DNA of 64,000 nt, taken from contig JAKUDP010000008.1 in NCBI GenBank assembly GCA_022570795.1, positions 1,426,001-1,490,000 of the forward strand. The letters run 5' to 3'. Made by a program: the position numbers and the translations under genes. A model generated the notes under the pieces. It had not been told where the DNA came from. It worked only from the letters and a program-made list of their open reading frames with translations, and did not search any database. Of the stretch, positions 1-10,692 are shown piece after piece (position 1 is the first letter of the stretch; each line of letters starts with the position of its first letter). The DNA comes from Sphaerulina vaccinii (taxonomy: Eukaryota; Ascomycota; Dothideomycetes; Mycosphaerellales; Mycosphaerellaceae).

Positions 1-17
1 AGCTCACATCAACTATC

Positions 18-989
18 ATGGATCCATTCTTCGGTATGGACACGCTGTTCGGTGCTATGAACATGAACACACCCTCACGCAGCACTCCCGACCCAAGCAA
101 CCCAGCATCACGAAGAGCCTGGTCTCGCCGACGAGCACAGAACGCGCGGAATCCATTCGATCTCTTTTCACACCCGGACGCGAACCTGGCAGACATCATG
201 CGAGGTCAATACTATGATCAGGAACCCTACGGAACGTCCAGAATTGAGGAAGTGGACGATTATGATGAGGCGAGCAGGTCACAAAGACCTCGCTCTGACT
301 ATCGCCCTGAATACCCACCAACGCCCCAACTCGGCTGTCGGCCGCCAGTGCGCCTTTCCGATATGCAGTTGCGAGGACCTACATTCGCAGTCGCCGCACG
401 GGCAATGCATGCTGCACTAGTCTGCGCGAACCAGGAGTGTCGCAGCATCGAGACGTCCTTCGAATCGCAGACGCGCCAAATTCTAAGCTGGCTGCCAGCT
501 GCTTATTTCAACTCGCTCTGGATGATCAGACTGAGCTGGAACGGCCGCTCGGAGAACTCTCCAACCAGCATCGGCACAGCTACCCGATCATGCTCATCTG
601 AAGTGACTACATTCGACGGCGTTGTACAACGCTTCAACACAGCGCTCGCTGCAATTAAGACTTGTGCGCCGCCCGACAGAACGAGCACACGACTACCGCT
701 TGGCTGGGAAATCCTTGGAAGTACAATGCGGAAACTTCATATCTCTCTCGAAGCAATTGAGGAACTTTTAATTCTCATTAAGACTCAACGCGATAGGATG
801 CCTCTTCTGCTACATGAAATAGGCTCTGCTCAACATTTGCTGGAGAGCGTAAGAGAAGTGTGGGAAACATCTACGAAAGCGGGCAAGAGACCCTCGGATA
901 CGAACGCATCATCTTCTACACAACAACAACAACCACGACACAGTAGTAGCGAATGGCCCGGTTTCGAACGATTTGACTATGACATATAG
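18..989 (+). CDS. Hypothetical protein (323 aa), unknown function
   Basis: Single open frame from ATG at 18 to TAG at 987-989. I recognise no family. The first third is disordered and rich in Pro, Ser and Arg. The C-terminal part (about residues 190-290) is predicted helical with leucine-rich heptad-like spacing, followed by a Gln run and a Ser-rich tail. No signal peptide or membrane segment. Its codon frame over about 480-602 competes with a second open frame that reads as an equally plausible amphipathic helix, so a pair of compensating frameshifts or a missed intron is possible. The 3' end lies 36 bp from the convergent MOSC gene. Coding status is moderately sure, function unknown. Confidence 0.55.
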   Translation: MDPFFGMDTLFGAMNMNTPSRSTPDPSNPASRRAWSRRRAQNARNPFDLFSHPDANLADIMRGQYYDQEPYGTSRIEEVDDYDEASRSQRPRSDYRPEYPPTPQLGCRPPVRLSDMQLRGPTFAVAARAMHAALVCANQECRSIETSFESQTRQILSWLPAAYFNSLWMIRLSWNGRSENSPTSIGTATRSCSSEVTTFDGVVQRFNTALAAIKTCAPPDRTSTRLPLGWEILGSTMRKLHISLEAIEELLILIKTQRDRMPLLLHEIGSAQHLLESVREVWETSTKAGKRPSDTNASSSTQQQQPRHSSSEWPGFERFDYDI

Positions 990-1024
990 ATGTATGGACA
1001 AACAAGCAAAAACTAAAAACTTTG

Positions 1025-2138
1025 CTACGATGATGATGATAAGGTATTGAGACCTTCCCAATCTGTGAATGAAGTCATTGAAAGTTAGCTCAGTTTAGAT
1101 ACCCAGCTCAATATCAAAGAGGCGAAAAGAATATGAAAAGAACTTACCAAATTTACTCCTCTCTTCATTCCTCCTCGTAACTTCCACTTCCTCCCCAACG
1201 CGAATCGTATGTCCCTCACTATCCTTATGCAAGAAAGAATATCTTCCAAAAATCGGAGAATATTTCACTCCAGGATCTACTCGACGATCTTTTTGTAATT
1301 TCTTCAATAATTTTCCGCTCTCACCGCCGGCTGTCGCTGCACCTGTGGCGTAATCGATATTGATAGATTTACAGCGTCCGCAGTTATGGATACATTCGAT
1401 TTTGGTCTTCCCGGAGATGGTGATTTGTGACCAGTAATCTTCATCCCAAGCTTCTGAGGCTCCGGAGACTATGATGTTAGGTCGGAATTTTATGATATCT
1501 AGTTGTGAAGCTTCTTCGGGTGGTAAACGGGATGCAACGTCTTCCATTGATTTTGATGAGGCGATGAGGTAGGGTGCACAGTCGTTGAAGGTGAGGAGTT
1601 GTTCGTCTTTCGTTCTTCCATCACCTAGTAAAGAGGAGAACCAGCCACCATTGCTATTCTTGCTGGATGGTTGTCGAATTATGTTTGGCGACGAGGACAT
1701 CAGAACTGGACGATAGTGTGGACCGAGATAGACTAGAATGACTTCTATTCCGTAGCACGAGGAGAACCAGTCGTTGTATTGTTGTTGCATTTTATAGGCT
1801 TTTGTTGGAGAGCCGTGCATGGTTACATCGACGACTTCGAGATCGTCTGTGAATGGCGAGAGGGGGAAGTCCAGGGATTTGTGTTCTTTGTTGGGTGGCT
1901 TGTAGGTGATTGTGAGGATTCCGGCAGAGGTGTCGATGCTTGGGAAGAAGAGGACACTTTGTGGGTAGTGTGCTACTGCGATGTTTTTGTATGTTATCTG
2001 TCCATCCTTGTCTTTCTGGACGTGTAGCATCATGAATCGCCTGTCGTGGTGGAAACCATGTTTGGTGACTTGGACTTCTTCAAGCTCGACTGCTCGTAAT
2101 GCTTTGACTGGGTATACGTAGATCTTCTCTATCTTCAT
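1025..2138 (-). CDS. MOSC domain-containing protein (342 aa, two exons)
   Basis: Complement of 1148-2138 plus 1025-1062, joined across an 85-bp intron (donor gtaagt, acceptor cacag). The N-terminus (MKIEKIYVYPVKALRAVEL) is the MOSC N-terminal beta-barrel signature. It is followed by a C-terminal MOSC domain holding a cysteine in a C-G-R-C context (about residue 255), the region that handles sulfur and molybdenum cofactor chemistry in mARC-type and sulfurase C-terminal proteins. The splice is chosen because read-through gives an atypical tail, whereas the spliced end (KFDWEGLNT) looks like other fungal MOSC proteins. It resembles mARC-like amidoxime/nitrate-reducing MOSC proteins, but the substrate cannot be read from the sequence. 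Convergent with the gene at 18-989. Confidence 0.85.
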
Positions 2139-2586
2139 CTTGTGTCTTGTTTGGCCGGGTTTGATATTCGATGTTAGTGCACAAGTGCGACGTCCGATGG
2201 CTCAATGTGGTGTCAGGACAATCACTATTGTAAGTTTCAAGATTGTCGGTCCCAAGATGAATGAAGTATGCGGAGCCCAATGGCAGTATAGGCAGTATAT
2301 TAACTTTCGTCTTCGATGATGTAGGAACTTGTGCCTCAATGAAGTGATGTCTCTGGACGAGTGGAGATGTTGGTACCCCACCGCTGTGGCGAACTCTCTT
2401 GGCTCCAATGGCATTCGCCAACCTCCCCTGCCACTCAAGTTCGGACTCGTCCAGACATCGGGAGAGGCATCTGAAGTGGTACACAAGACATCAAGGCCGT
2501 GAAGATACATCGAAACATGGGTAATGCCATTACATATGCAGCTGCTAAAACGACTACAGTACAGACCAAGTAGAGTGGCACTCTTC
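2139..2586. other. Intergenic stretch, acyl-CoA ligase 3' side to MOSC 5' side
   Basis: This 448-bp gap separates two minus-strand genes and should hold the MOSC promoter and the ligase terminator. Open frames here are short, overlap each other and show no domain. Nothing else seen. Confidence 0.4.
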
Positions 2587-4263
2587 TCACATCTTCGATC
2601 TCTCCTCCCTCACGACAACACCCTGCGCTCCTTTCTTCGCCTGATCCCTCAGAATTCTCCTCAAAATCTTCCCAGAAGCCGACTTAGGAATCGCCTCGAT
2701 GAACTCGATCTCCTTCACAGCCTTATACCTTACCTTATTGTCCTTAACATACTTCAACAACTCCCTCCCAAGTTCCTGGCTCGGCTTGTGATCTGCCTGA
2801 GGTACAATATACGCTTTTGGAACCTCTCCAGAATAGTCATCTGGAATTCCCAAGACGGCCACATCTTCCACCTTATCGTGTCCAAGCAACAGATCTTCAA
2901 GTTCTGCCGGGGCAACGCCAATACCCTTTACCTTGATCAACTCCTTGATTCTGTCGACAATTGTGATCAGACCATCTTTATCAATCTTGCCTTGATCACC
3001 TGTATGTAAGTAACCCTGCTCATCAAAAGTCTCCTTGGTAGCTTTCTCATTATTCAGATACCCCATCACAATCTGCGGGCCTTTGGCACATATCTCCCCT
3101 GGCTCGCCAATTCCACATTCTGTTCCATCTTCTTTGATGATCTTGACAGTCGTACTCGCACAAATTGTGCCTACAGTATGCGCGTACTTGAAGTCGTAGT
3201 ATTGTGGTGGGTGGGCTGTGATGCACGAGCAGGACTCAGTCATACCATAACCTTGTTTAAAACCCGCTTGAGGGAATTGTTTCTTGAGCAGAACCAGAAT
3301 TTCTTCGCTGAGTGGTGCAGCGCCGGAGGAGAAGCGTTGAATACAGCTGAGGTCGTATTCTTTGACGATTGGATCGCGGACCATTCGGATAAGGATTGGT
3401 GGGACGAGGAGTAGTTCTGGGATTTTGTATTCGGTTACTGTGTCCAGCATTGCCTTCATTGTGAATGCCGGGAGGAAGTAAACCTCTGCGTTTATGAGGA
3501 GCGGCAAATGCAGGACATGAACCAGTCCAGTGATGTGGAAGGATGGAAGAACTGCCAGTACACGCTTATGATCGCTCGGAGTGATATTCATGACTTGGAG
3601 ACATTGAGCAATCACATTCTGATGTGCGATCATGACCGCCTTGGGTAGACCCGTAGTTCCAGAAGAGAAGGACAAGAATCCACAGACATCAAAGTTTGTT
3701 TTACCAGCAGGTATACTCCAAACAGGCACAGGTTCTCCAGCCTCTCTTCCTTCCTGAATGAGGGTCTTGATGTTCTTGAACCCATCAAGCTCACCCTCCA
3801 ACAGAATGATATTCTCCTTCGGTACTCCAGCATTCTTCGCACTCTTGATAGCAACTTCCATACTATCCTTATGCGTCATAAGAAACTTCGCATCAGCTTT
3901 CTGCAAAGCATATGTCATCTCTTCCTCATTATACGCCGGACTCGCTCCACTGACTCTGCCTCCTACGCGAAGAGTCGCGTGCATGGCAACAGGATACCAT
4001 ATTGTATTGGCAGAAAACAACGATACAGTTTCGCCTTCTTTCAAGCCATACTTCTTCACCAATGCAGTTGATAGATATATCGCCGCATCTCTGACCTCCT
4101 GCCAGCTCAATCTCTCTTTCGTAATGGCATCAACGAATCCGGCTTGTTGGTTCTGAGGGTAGCGATGAAGTGGAGAGTAAGTAGGACTTTCGAAGAGCCA
4201 TTCCCAGGTGGTGATGTCGCGAGGCAAGAGGATATCCTGCTGTAAGCTTGGGAAGACGGGCAT
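2587..4263 (-). CDS. 4-coumarate-CoA ligase-like acyl-CoA synthetase (ANL family, 558 aa), peroxisomal signal
   Basis: A single exon encodes a full-length adenylate-forming enzyme. The AMP-binding P-loop SSGTTGLPK lies at residues 200-208, the A5-type motif GYGMTES near 340, LHTGDQG near 420, and the C-terminal lysine region PKSASGKILRR near 530, so both catalytic half-reactions (acyl-AMP formation, then CoA thioesterification) look intact. Length is normal for the 4CL-like clade. The last three residues are SKM, a good type-1 peroxisomal targeting signal, so a peroxisomal acyl- or aryl-CoA ligase is likely. In fungi such enzymes act in beta-oxidation, phenylpropanoid breakdown or secondary metabolism; the substrate is not readable here. 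No pathway partners are adjacent. Confidence 0.9.
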   Translation of the reverse strand: MPVFPSLQQDILLPRDITTWEWLFESPTYSPLHRYPQNQQAGFVDAITKERLSWQEVRDAAIYLSTALVKKYGLKEGETVSLFSANTIWYPVAMHATLRVGGRVSGASPAYNEEEMTYALQKADAKFLMTHKDSMEVAIKSAKNAGVPKENIILLEGELDGFKNIKTLIQEGREAGEPVPVWSIPAGKTNFDVCGFLSFSSGTTGLPKAVMIAHQNVIAQCLQVMNITPSDHKRVLAVLPSFHITGLVHVLHLPLLINAEVYFLPAFTMKAMLDTVTEYKIPELLLVPPILIRMVRDPIVKEYDLSCIQRFSSGAAPLSEEILVLLKKQFPQAGFKQGYGMTESCSCITAHPPQYYDFKYAHTVGTICASTTVKIIKEDGTECGIGEPGEICAKGPQIVMGYLNNEKATKETFDEQGYLHTGDQGKIDKDGLITIVDRIKELIKVKGIGVAPAELEDLLLGHDKVEDVAVLGIPDDYSGEVPKAYIVPQADHKPSQELGRELLKYVKDNKVRYKAVKEIEFIEAIPKSASGKILRRILRDQAKKGAQGVVVREERSKM

Positions 4264-5346
4264 CTTGGATCAATACTGGGATGTACTACGGAGTATCGTA
4301 GGAAACAATATGAGCTATACTTACCTCTCCATGCCTATCAACGCTCGACTCGATACGCGTGACTGGCCCTCGGGTGTCGTTGTGAGCTGGTTGCTATACT
4401 TTCTCCCCGCTCGACTTGCATGGAGGTGGAGCGGCTGAAAGGCAATCCTTCCGTGGCTTGGACGTCTTCGATGGCCAATCTTAGTCAATATTTTCTGACA
4501 TTGATACACCCTCGTATATGTTGGTACGAGCGTGTCAAGTCTGGTCGTTTGATGAACAAGAAGCGTTGATGAGCAAAGCGAACTTGGGGAGCTTTGAATG
4601 CCATGTCGGATTGTCGGCAAAGACAGCACACACCATCGCGCTTCATATATGGCACAAGCTACGAGACGACATATATCAAGCGTGAACGAAGGCAAATATG
4701 ATAGTGGGACGTCATGAGTGCTTCAAGAGCTAGTCCCTTGTGTCTAGTTGTCACGTTATATTCGAGTGGTCAGAGGCTATCTAATTGCGGCAACGATGAT
4801 ACGGCTTCGCTTCAATTGGTTGATAGCTTCAGTCCAGTGAAGAGGGACGGTGGACCTTGGGAGCAAGGAGTTGTCGTCTTCATGTCACGATGTAGTAGAG
4901 TCGTGTCGAAGTTGCATTGCGTACAGGCTGCACAAATGGGCTAATGTGTGAGCCGTGAGCGAAGAGCTGGAAGAAGTGAAATGTGGGTTAAAAGTCGTCT
5001 TCTAGTGGGACATTAGATACAAGTAGTCGATCGTAGCATATCCATCCATATGTGAAGGGTATCGGTGAGGTACATGCTACTCCAGACAAACGCCCCAATT
5101 AGAAGTCGATAAAAACACCCAACATCACCGCCGTGCCCGGTCGGCCATTAAATGACAAATGTGCATCGTGTTGAATACATTCAAGTGGTAATCAAAATGC
5201 TTGTCCGTCGTCATGCGGTAGACCGTGATAGCCTTGGAGGAGCCTGGCAACCGTAGTCTTCCGCTCTGCATGTACCTGCCGTTTGTACATCACCGACATG
5301 CTCCATTACGCCCAGTTCGATCGATCTATGTGGAAGAGTGATGCAC
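4264..5346. other. Intergenic stretch upstream of the acyl-CoA ligase
   Basis: About 1.1 kb between the ligase start and the 3' end of the next minus-strand gene. Only short overlapping open frames without motifs. It should contain the ligase promoter. No repeat or RNA gene noticed. Confidence 0.4.
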
Positions 5347-6001
5347 TTAGAGAGCGGCGATGAAACCAGCGGCGGCCAAAACACCAGCGATAGCGACGTT
5401 GGCCTTGTTGGCGGCACCGGTGTATCCTGGAGGAGCAATTGGAGATGTGCCGGCTGGAGGAGTGTAGGCACCGGTTCCAGTTGGCATTGGTGGCACCATG
5501 GTCGAGTTGACGTGGGGGTAGTATGGAGCTGGTGGCATGACTGGGCTGACTGGAGTCGACATGGCCATGGTGGTACTGCGCAAGAGTCAGCTTGTATTCA
5601 CGTTTGGCAAATCTGTTGCCGGGTACATGTGCTGTTGTACCATGTTTCGCATGAAGTGACTACTGACGAGTACACTGGCACGCTGAGAGTGCATGGGCAG
5701 TTGGTGATGGCTAGAAAATCGCACAATCAGCTTGAAAGCACTTCCAGACTCCCTCCCAACGGAACTCACTGAGCGTGGTGGCTTCGGTCACAGTGTAGAT
5801 GGTGCCGCCGTGCGTAATCTCAGTTGGTGTTGGGCAGTACGTAGTGTACGCGGTCACGACCTTGGTGGTGAACGAGGTGGTCGGGGTGGTCATGTTCTTC
5901 GGTGGCATGTATGGAGCCACTGGCGTATCGGGCTTGTCATCGTAGCTCATGGAGGCGGAGGCAACGGCAGCCAGGCCCAAGGCGGCGAGAGTGAAACGCA
6001 T
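5347..6001 (-). CDS. Small GPI-anchored cell-surface protein (167 aa, three exons)
   Basis: Complement of 5770-6001, 5668-5710 and 5347-5575. Introns are gtgagt...ttctag (59 bp) and gtcagt...gcgcag (92 bp); the 43-bp middle exon keeps frame and encodes a Cys-containing stretch (TITNCPCTLSV). The product starts with a signal peptide (MRFTLAALGLAAVASAS) and has a Thr-rich repeat-like centre typical of fungal wall proteins, then a Pro/Thr-rich spacer. It ends in a hydrophobic tail (VAIAGVLAAAGFIAAL) after a small-residue patch, as expected for GPI attachment. It resembles serine/threonine-rich surface proteins of filamentous ascomycetes. Role is structural or unknown. The internal splice solution is the only one I found that keeps all three pieces in frame. 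Confidence 0.75.
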
Positions 6002-7862
6002 CTTGATGGTGATAGCGGTTTGTGGTGTTGTTGATGAGTTGATGGAGGCGGATTCTTCGTTCTTGCGTTGCTGTAAGCGAGTGGAAGGTGGTCGAGACCG
6101 GTGTTTGTTGGTTTGCCTGCGAAGAACGAAGGTGAGGTGGATGTGTTTTGCTTCAACTTGGCGAGGAGTGTGAGGAGGAAATGAGAGCGCCGGCAAATCA
6201 GACTTAATAACAAGACATGCACAGGCTTGTGGGAAACAGCGTTGTGCTAATCCGCTACTGCCCAATTGCAGCTCGTGCTTGCCTGAGCTTATACAGCCAA
6301 GGCGACGCTAAATCCGGGAGTGCCTTGCATGAAGCATGAATTAGCATGAGCGGCTGATGGGTTTCGAAGGCATGTCGCAGGGACATCGTGTGAGCAGAAA
6401 TCGGCTGTTGCTTCTCCTTGGTCGTCCACGCCGTCAAGCTTCGCGGTCGCTCGTATGCAACACCTTTCAGGGTGCGAAAGTGACAGCGGAACCTTGATAT
6501 TGGCATCACGCCGCAAGGTCTCGTGCATGCGCTCGACGAATCATCGTCACAGCGCGTCTGTTTGTTCCTGCAACACGAAGTTACGGACCAGCTTCTCCTG
6601 CCGACTCGCTCTCAACTTCCGCCAGGATGCAGGAACAAATGTCGAACGGACTCCGTCAGCAGTCACTTTCATTTAACAAGAACCTGAGTCCTCGCTGCAG
6701 CCCGGTTGACGCTCTAGTTCTTGAAGGATCGCGTCGCCTCGCTATGCGCGTTCTAGTAGGGCTGATAGCGGTATCAGATTGTGCGATGTTAGCGTGCCGA
6801 AGATTAACCTATCCGTGCTTTGTGTCTTCCAGTTCCAGTTTCACGTTCACTTCCTTTTCTATCACAACATGCTACATGTTTCATCTCTTCATGTGTCGCC
6901 GCGTAAGAGGAAGCAAGCACCATCATTGTCCAAGCAAAGTCATCCATTGCACGCACGCGAGCATGACGAGACTACAAGATCGATGAGACGAGAACAGACC
7001 TGGTCAGAGTGACAAGCTTATCTCCTGCAGAAACCAAACCATGTTGACAGGCCTGAGCATGTCCTCAACGTCTACGGCTTTTGCGGATCGAAAGTGACGA
7101 GAAGATTCGGACACGCGGCTATTACTACAAGAGGAAGTGCCCATGCTGTCCAATAAAGCCTCTGCCCATGTCTTGATTTCGGAGGTGACTTGGAAAAGCA
7201 CAGGCGGCGGAAATATGAACAGTCCGCTTGTTCGACCGTCGTGACGTTCTGGACACCGAGCGGCATCGTCAGTGTCGCTAAGCGACCTCCTCATCCTGAA
7301 ATTCGACCAGCGATGACCATTGCAAGGTGCCTGTCGATCGACTGTGTCCCGAATAATGAGCTCAATGATCCGCATCGTGGATGCGTGAGATAGTCGACAA
7401 TGCGTCAAAAGGGTTTGTGAGCTGCTTGAGCTATGCGACGCTGAGACGGCCATGGGTACAGAAGCGAGCGACCGCGTCAATATCTTTGTGACACTCCAAA
7501 AGAGATGTTCCTTGGGCGAAGCTTGTGAGACATATGAGCTGTGCTCGAAGAATGTTCAGGGTCTCTCGAGATCTCGCGCTCTGGGATCACTGCGCGTTCG
7601 CGACCACTGCTTTGTCTTCAGCTGATTTGGCAGATCTGACATAGGCCCCGCAATTAATTCCCAGATGTCTACTTCACTGAAGACTGCACAGAAGTCGCTG
7701 ATTACGAGACCTGCCAAATCAAGAAAGCCACTAGCAAATAGCCATCCACAACTTGACCTTCGCGAACTCCTGCTGCTATCTCCTCTCCTTGACATTGACA
7801 AGTAACGCACTCGGGAGAAGAACAGGAACGCCATCATCGCCGCCATGTAGATCCTACTTCTG
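6002..7862. other. Gene-poor stretch with a possible decayed Cys-rich secreted protein gene
   Basis: About 1.9 kb with no convincing intact gene. On the plus strand, 7390-7617 is open and encodes a cysteine-rich segment (TEASDRVNIFVTLQKRC, then GEACETYELCSKN). Another short open piece, about 7663-7738, encodes DCTEVADYETC before a stop. Both resemble in spacing the exon-2 product of the small secreted protein at 7863-8261. I could not find a start exon that joins them, so they are reported as possible relics of a neighbouring paralogue. The minus-strand frame 7004-7480 was rejected. Confidence 0.3.
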
Positions 7863-8261
7863 ATGCTACTGTTGTGTCTCGCCTGGATAGCTACAGTCGC
7901 CTCGCCAGTCTATAAGAAGAACCTGCCAGAAGATGGAGCGACAGGCTTTTGTGTTTCAGTATGGCGATACAGGTCTGGACTCTGCTGAATTTGCAACGAC
8001 CTGACCGCGATGAGGGAGATGGCCAGAGCGTGATTCGCTAGCATCAACGCTCTTCACTGCACCTACGACTACGACACTGTCTGCGAGGCTCCAGAGTATG
8101 TCGATGCAGAGATCTACGTGTTTGACCTGCCCAGGTGTCCGAACCTCATCTGTCCTGGGATTGGGCTTTCGAGAAACTCGGCACTTGTTTTGCAGGACCA
8201 TGCCCAGGCGGATTCGACCAGTATGAGCGCAGTAGCCAAGCATATGATCCGGAGAAGATGA
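7863..8261 (+). CDS. Small cysteine-rich secreted protein (109 aa, two exons), putative
   Basis: Join of 7863-7972 and 8042-8261. Exon 1 opens with a hydrophobic signal-peptide-like segment (MLLLCLAWIATVAS). The intron (69 bp) uses a non-ideal donor gtctgg, has a CTGAC branch-like site and ends in cgctag; it is the only GT-AG pair I found that keeps the frame. Exon 2 encodes a Cys-rich acidic segment (HCTYDYDTVCEAPEYVDAE, then LPRCPNLIC) and a basic tail. No known domain. Small size, secretion signal and six cysteines in the mature part would fit an effector-like protein, but this is inference. An alternative third-exon reading from about 8196 exists. Neighbouring fragments suggest a small tandem group. 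Confidence 0.4.
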
Positions 8262-9185
8262 GCAATTATCTGTGAGAAAGGGACTCTCCTCTCCATATAT
8301 TTGCTAGTGCGCTATTTGGGTTGACATCCTCCGGCGTACGCAGTAGCTGGAGGTCTTAGATGAAGATGAGTCTCCTCTGTCTGATCTATGAACGACATGA
8401 TCACAAATGAAGTCAGAAAATCTGGCAACGAGCACTATGTGAAGTGCCATTGGAAGGACCGCTCGGACTGCCTCGGATTGTGAGCGAGGTGATGCTTGGC
8501 AGTCAGTCGAATCTCCGTTTTCTTTCAACATTGTGGCTTCTTTTTCCATCTCCACTTCCATCACATCCTCTTTTGTCATCATAGACGACACATATTTCAG
8601 TACGACCAAGAGTATACCGTCCAGATTCCTCAACAGTATTCGTGACCACGCCTATCCTTTGAACGATCGCCAGGATCCGAGAGGCCTTTCTTCCGCCTCG
8701 GAGAACAACTGCGTCGAAATCTCATCAGTTCCAACGCTTCGCAAGCGAGCTACAGTATACTCGCAAATGGCGATATACTTGCGACACTTACGATGGCTTG
8801 GGCACTATCCATGAATGCTTGAATGAGAGGCTTGTGTTCCACGAAAACCGAACCGAGTGATCAACCTTGCGACTTGCCCTTCTTCGGGCTGACATTGTCC
8901 GAAGCAAGACGTACATCTACGAAGGTATCATTCGCGCTGCGATTACGTCCAGTGTGGTGCTCACGATATTGCGCGTGTGAGCGGACGTAGATTTTCCGTC
9001 CGCAATGAGTTTAAGGGCGATCTTTATATTTGGGGATGGTGCCACCAAGTCAAACAAGTTACATATAGCATGCTGACCAGCAGTCAACACCGTACCTTTT
9101 AAACTACAATACCCCCAGCATAACAGTCACCGAATCCATACTCTGTACCTCACAAGACATACTTGGCACAAGTTAAACAGCCAAT
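8262..9185. other. Intergenic stretch with a possible third Cys-rich relic
   Basis: About 0.9 kb. Plus strand 8697-8862 is open and encodes YTCDTYDGLGTIHECLNE followed by LVFHENRTE and a stop, similar in feel to the secreted protein just upstream but with no start exon found. The last 180 bp should hold the acetylesterase promoter. Confidence 0.3.
8981..9003. promoter_or_regulatory. Perfect 7-bp inverted repeat upstream of the acetylesterase
   Basis: GCGGACG at 8981-8987 and CGTCCGC at 8997-9003 flank a 9-bp spacer, 183 bp before the acetylesterase ATG. The inverted CGG/CCG triplets are the kind of site bound by dimeric Zn2Cys6 regulators. Binding is inferred only from the pattern. Confidence 0.3.
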
Positions 9186-9988
9186 ATGCACAGCCACAAG
9201 ATATCGCTATGCCTGCTGTCAGCATTGGCAACAGCCATAGCTGCTCCTACCGTATACCTGGCCGGTGACAGCACCATGGTATCAACGGGGAATAATGATG
9301 GCACCCAAGGCTGGGGCGCCTTCTTACCGGACTACATCAGCCTGGCCGTGGTCAACAATGCCGTAGCCGGAAGATCTGCTAGGTCCTTTACTCGCGAGGG
9401 TCGATTCACAGCAATGGCGGCCAACGTCAAGTCAGGCGATTACGTCGTGATGGAGTTTGGACATAACGATGGTGGAAGTCTTTCCACAGACAACGGGCGA
9501 ACGGACTGCAACCCAGTCAACAATGACTACAGCACTACATGCCAGACCACTTACAAGTAAGTCATCAGGCCAGTAGCGCTACGCAAAGCTCAAAGCTAAC
9601 ACAACACAGTGGTGTGGCAGAAACTGTCCTAACCTACCAAGCTTATCTCGTCAATGCCGCGAAGCTCTTCAAGGCCAAGGGTGCCAATGTGATCATCAGC
9701 AGCCAAACACCGAATAACGTGTGGGAAGGTGGCAGCTATGCTTGGTCTTCTCCTCGTTTCGCCGACTATGCCAAAGATGCCGCTACAGCTGCTGGCGCTA
9801 CCTACGCTGATCACGGTTATTACATGGCTGCGCTGTATCAAAAAGCAGGAAGTGCCACTGTCAACTCGTACTATCCCAACGATCACACTCACACAAGTCC
9901 TGCAGGGGCTAAAGTGGCGGCGCGCGCCTTCGTCCTGGCTTTGGATGTGACGAGTAGCACTCTGAAGAGCTACATCACTTCGCGCTGA
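9186..9988 (+). CDS. Rhamnogalacturonan acetylesterase-like SGNH hydrolase (249 aa, two exons)
   Basis: Join of 9186-9556 and 9610-9988; the 53-bp intron (gtaagt...cacag) restores frame. A signal peptide (residues 1-20, ending AIAA) is followed directly by the block-I motif YLAGDSTM with catalytic Ser29. Block II (GRSARSF), block III (FGHND) and block V ([10 protein letters not shown], with Asp and His) complete the SGNH catalytic set. Length and motif spacing match fungal CE12 rhamnogalacturonan acetylesterases, which remove acetyl groups from the rhamnogalacturonan-I backbone of pectin outside the cell. This supports growth on plant cell walls. No linked pectinase is visible in the window. 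Confidence 0.92.
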
Positions 9989-10191
9989 TGTGGCGTGCGA
10001 GCTGTGCGGGATGCTAGAGGTGCAACCTGAGATTATGCAGACCTCCCAAGTTGGTGAGCATAGCATGACAGAAATACACGACCTTTGCTACATTGAACAT
10101 ATGTCTTCTCTCGGCCATCGCCTGAGATCACCATCACCAAGCTCTATTGGGCCACAAGCCTTATCCGGGGCATCGACAAATTATTCGTTCC

Positions 10192-10234
10192 TCGTCTCTC
10201 TGCCCCTCATGCGGAACGAGGGGTTGAGAGACGA
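10192..10234. other. 43-bp near-palindrome (hairpin candidate)
   Basis: TCGTCTCTC at 10192-10200 pairs perfectly with GAGAGACGA at 10226-10234, and an inner CCCCTC/GAGGGG pair extends the stem around a 9-nt loop. It lies about 200 bp after the acetylesterase stop and 460 bp before the RALF-like gene. It could be a 3' processing structure or a relic of an inverted-repeat element. Confidence 0.45.
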
Positions 10235-10692
10235 TATATAAACAATGGCGAATTGTTCAATAATGCTATTGGCACCATGACTGACAAGCAATGACAAGCA
10301 CATTGCGAGTACAGTAACCACACCTCATTGAGCCGCGAGCTTCACCAGGGGCCCCGAACACCAGAGCATTGAAGCTATATCACTTTCAATCAATTTCATT
10401 TGAGCTTCCAGAGAGACGACTTGGAACTCTCCTCTAGCAGCCAACTGGCTCTGCCCTGTTCATTCGAGGCTATTCTCGCCGGTCTGGTAATAATATGGCT
10501 TGGCACTGCTATGAGTGTGTGGAGTAGTGGAGAATTGCTCTCCTCTTAGGGCTTCCACAACCGGATCCGGTCATCGTAACAGCAGTCATGGAGCCCAAGA
10601 GTTCTATATAGTAGGAGGTGATTGATCGAAGCCTCGTCATTGTCCCCAACAGCAAGCCGAATTGCAACGCTCATACAAAGACTCGGACCAAC

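Noticed and set aside
7004..7480. Minus-strand 158-codon frame
   Set aside because: No motif, and its second half competes with the Cys-rich plus-strand reading from 7390. Not enough support for a gene.
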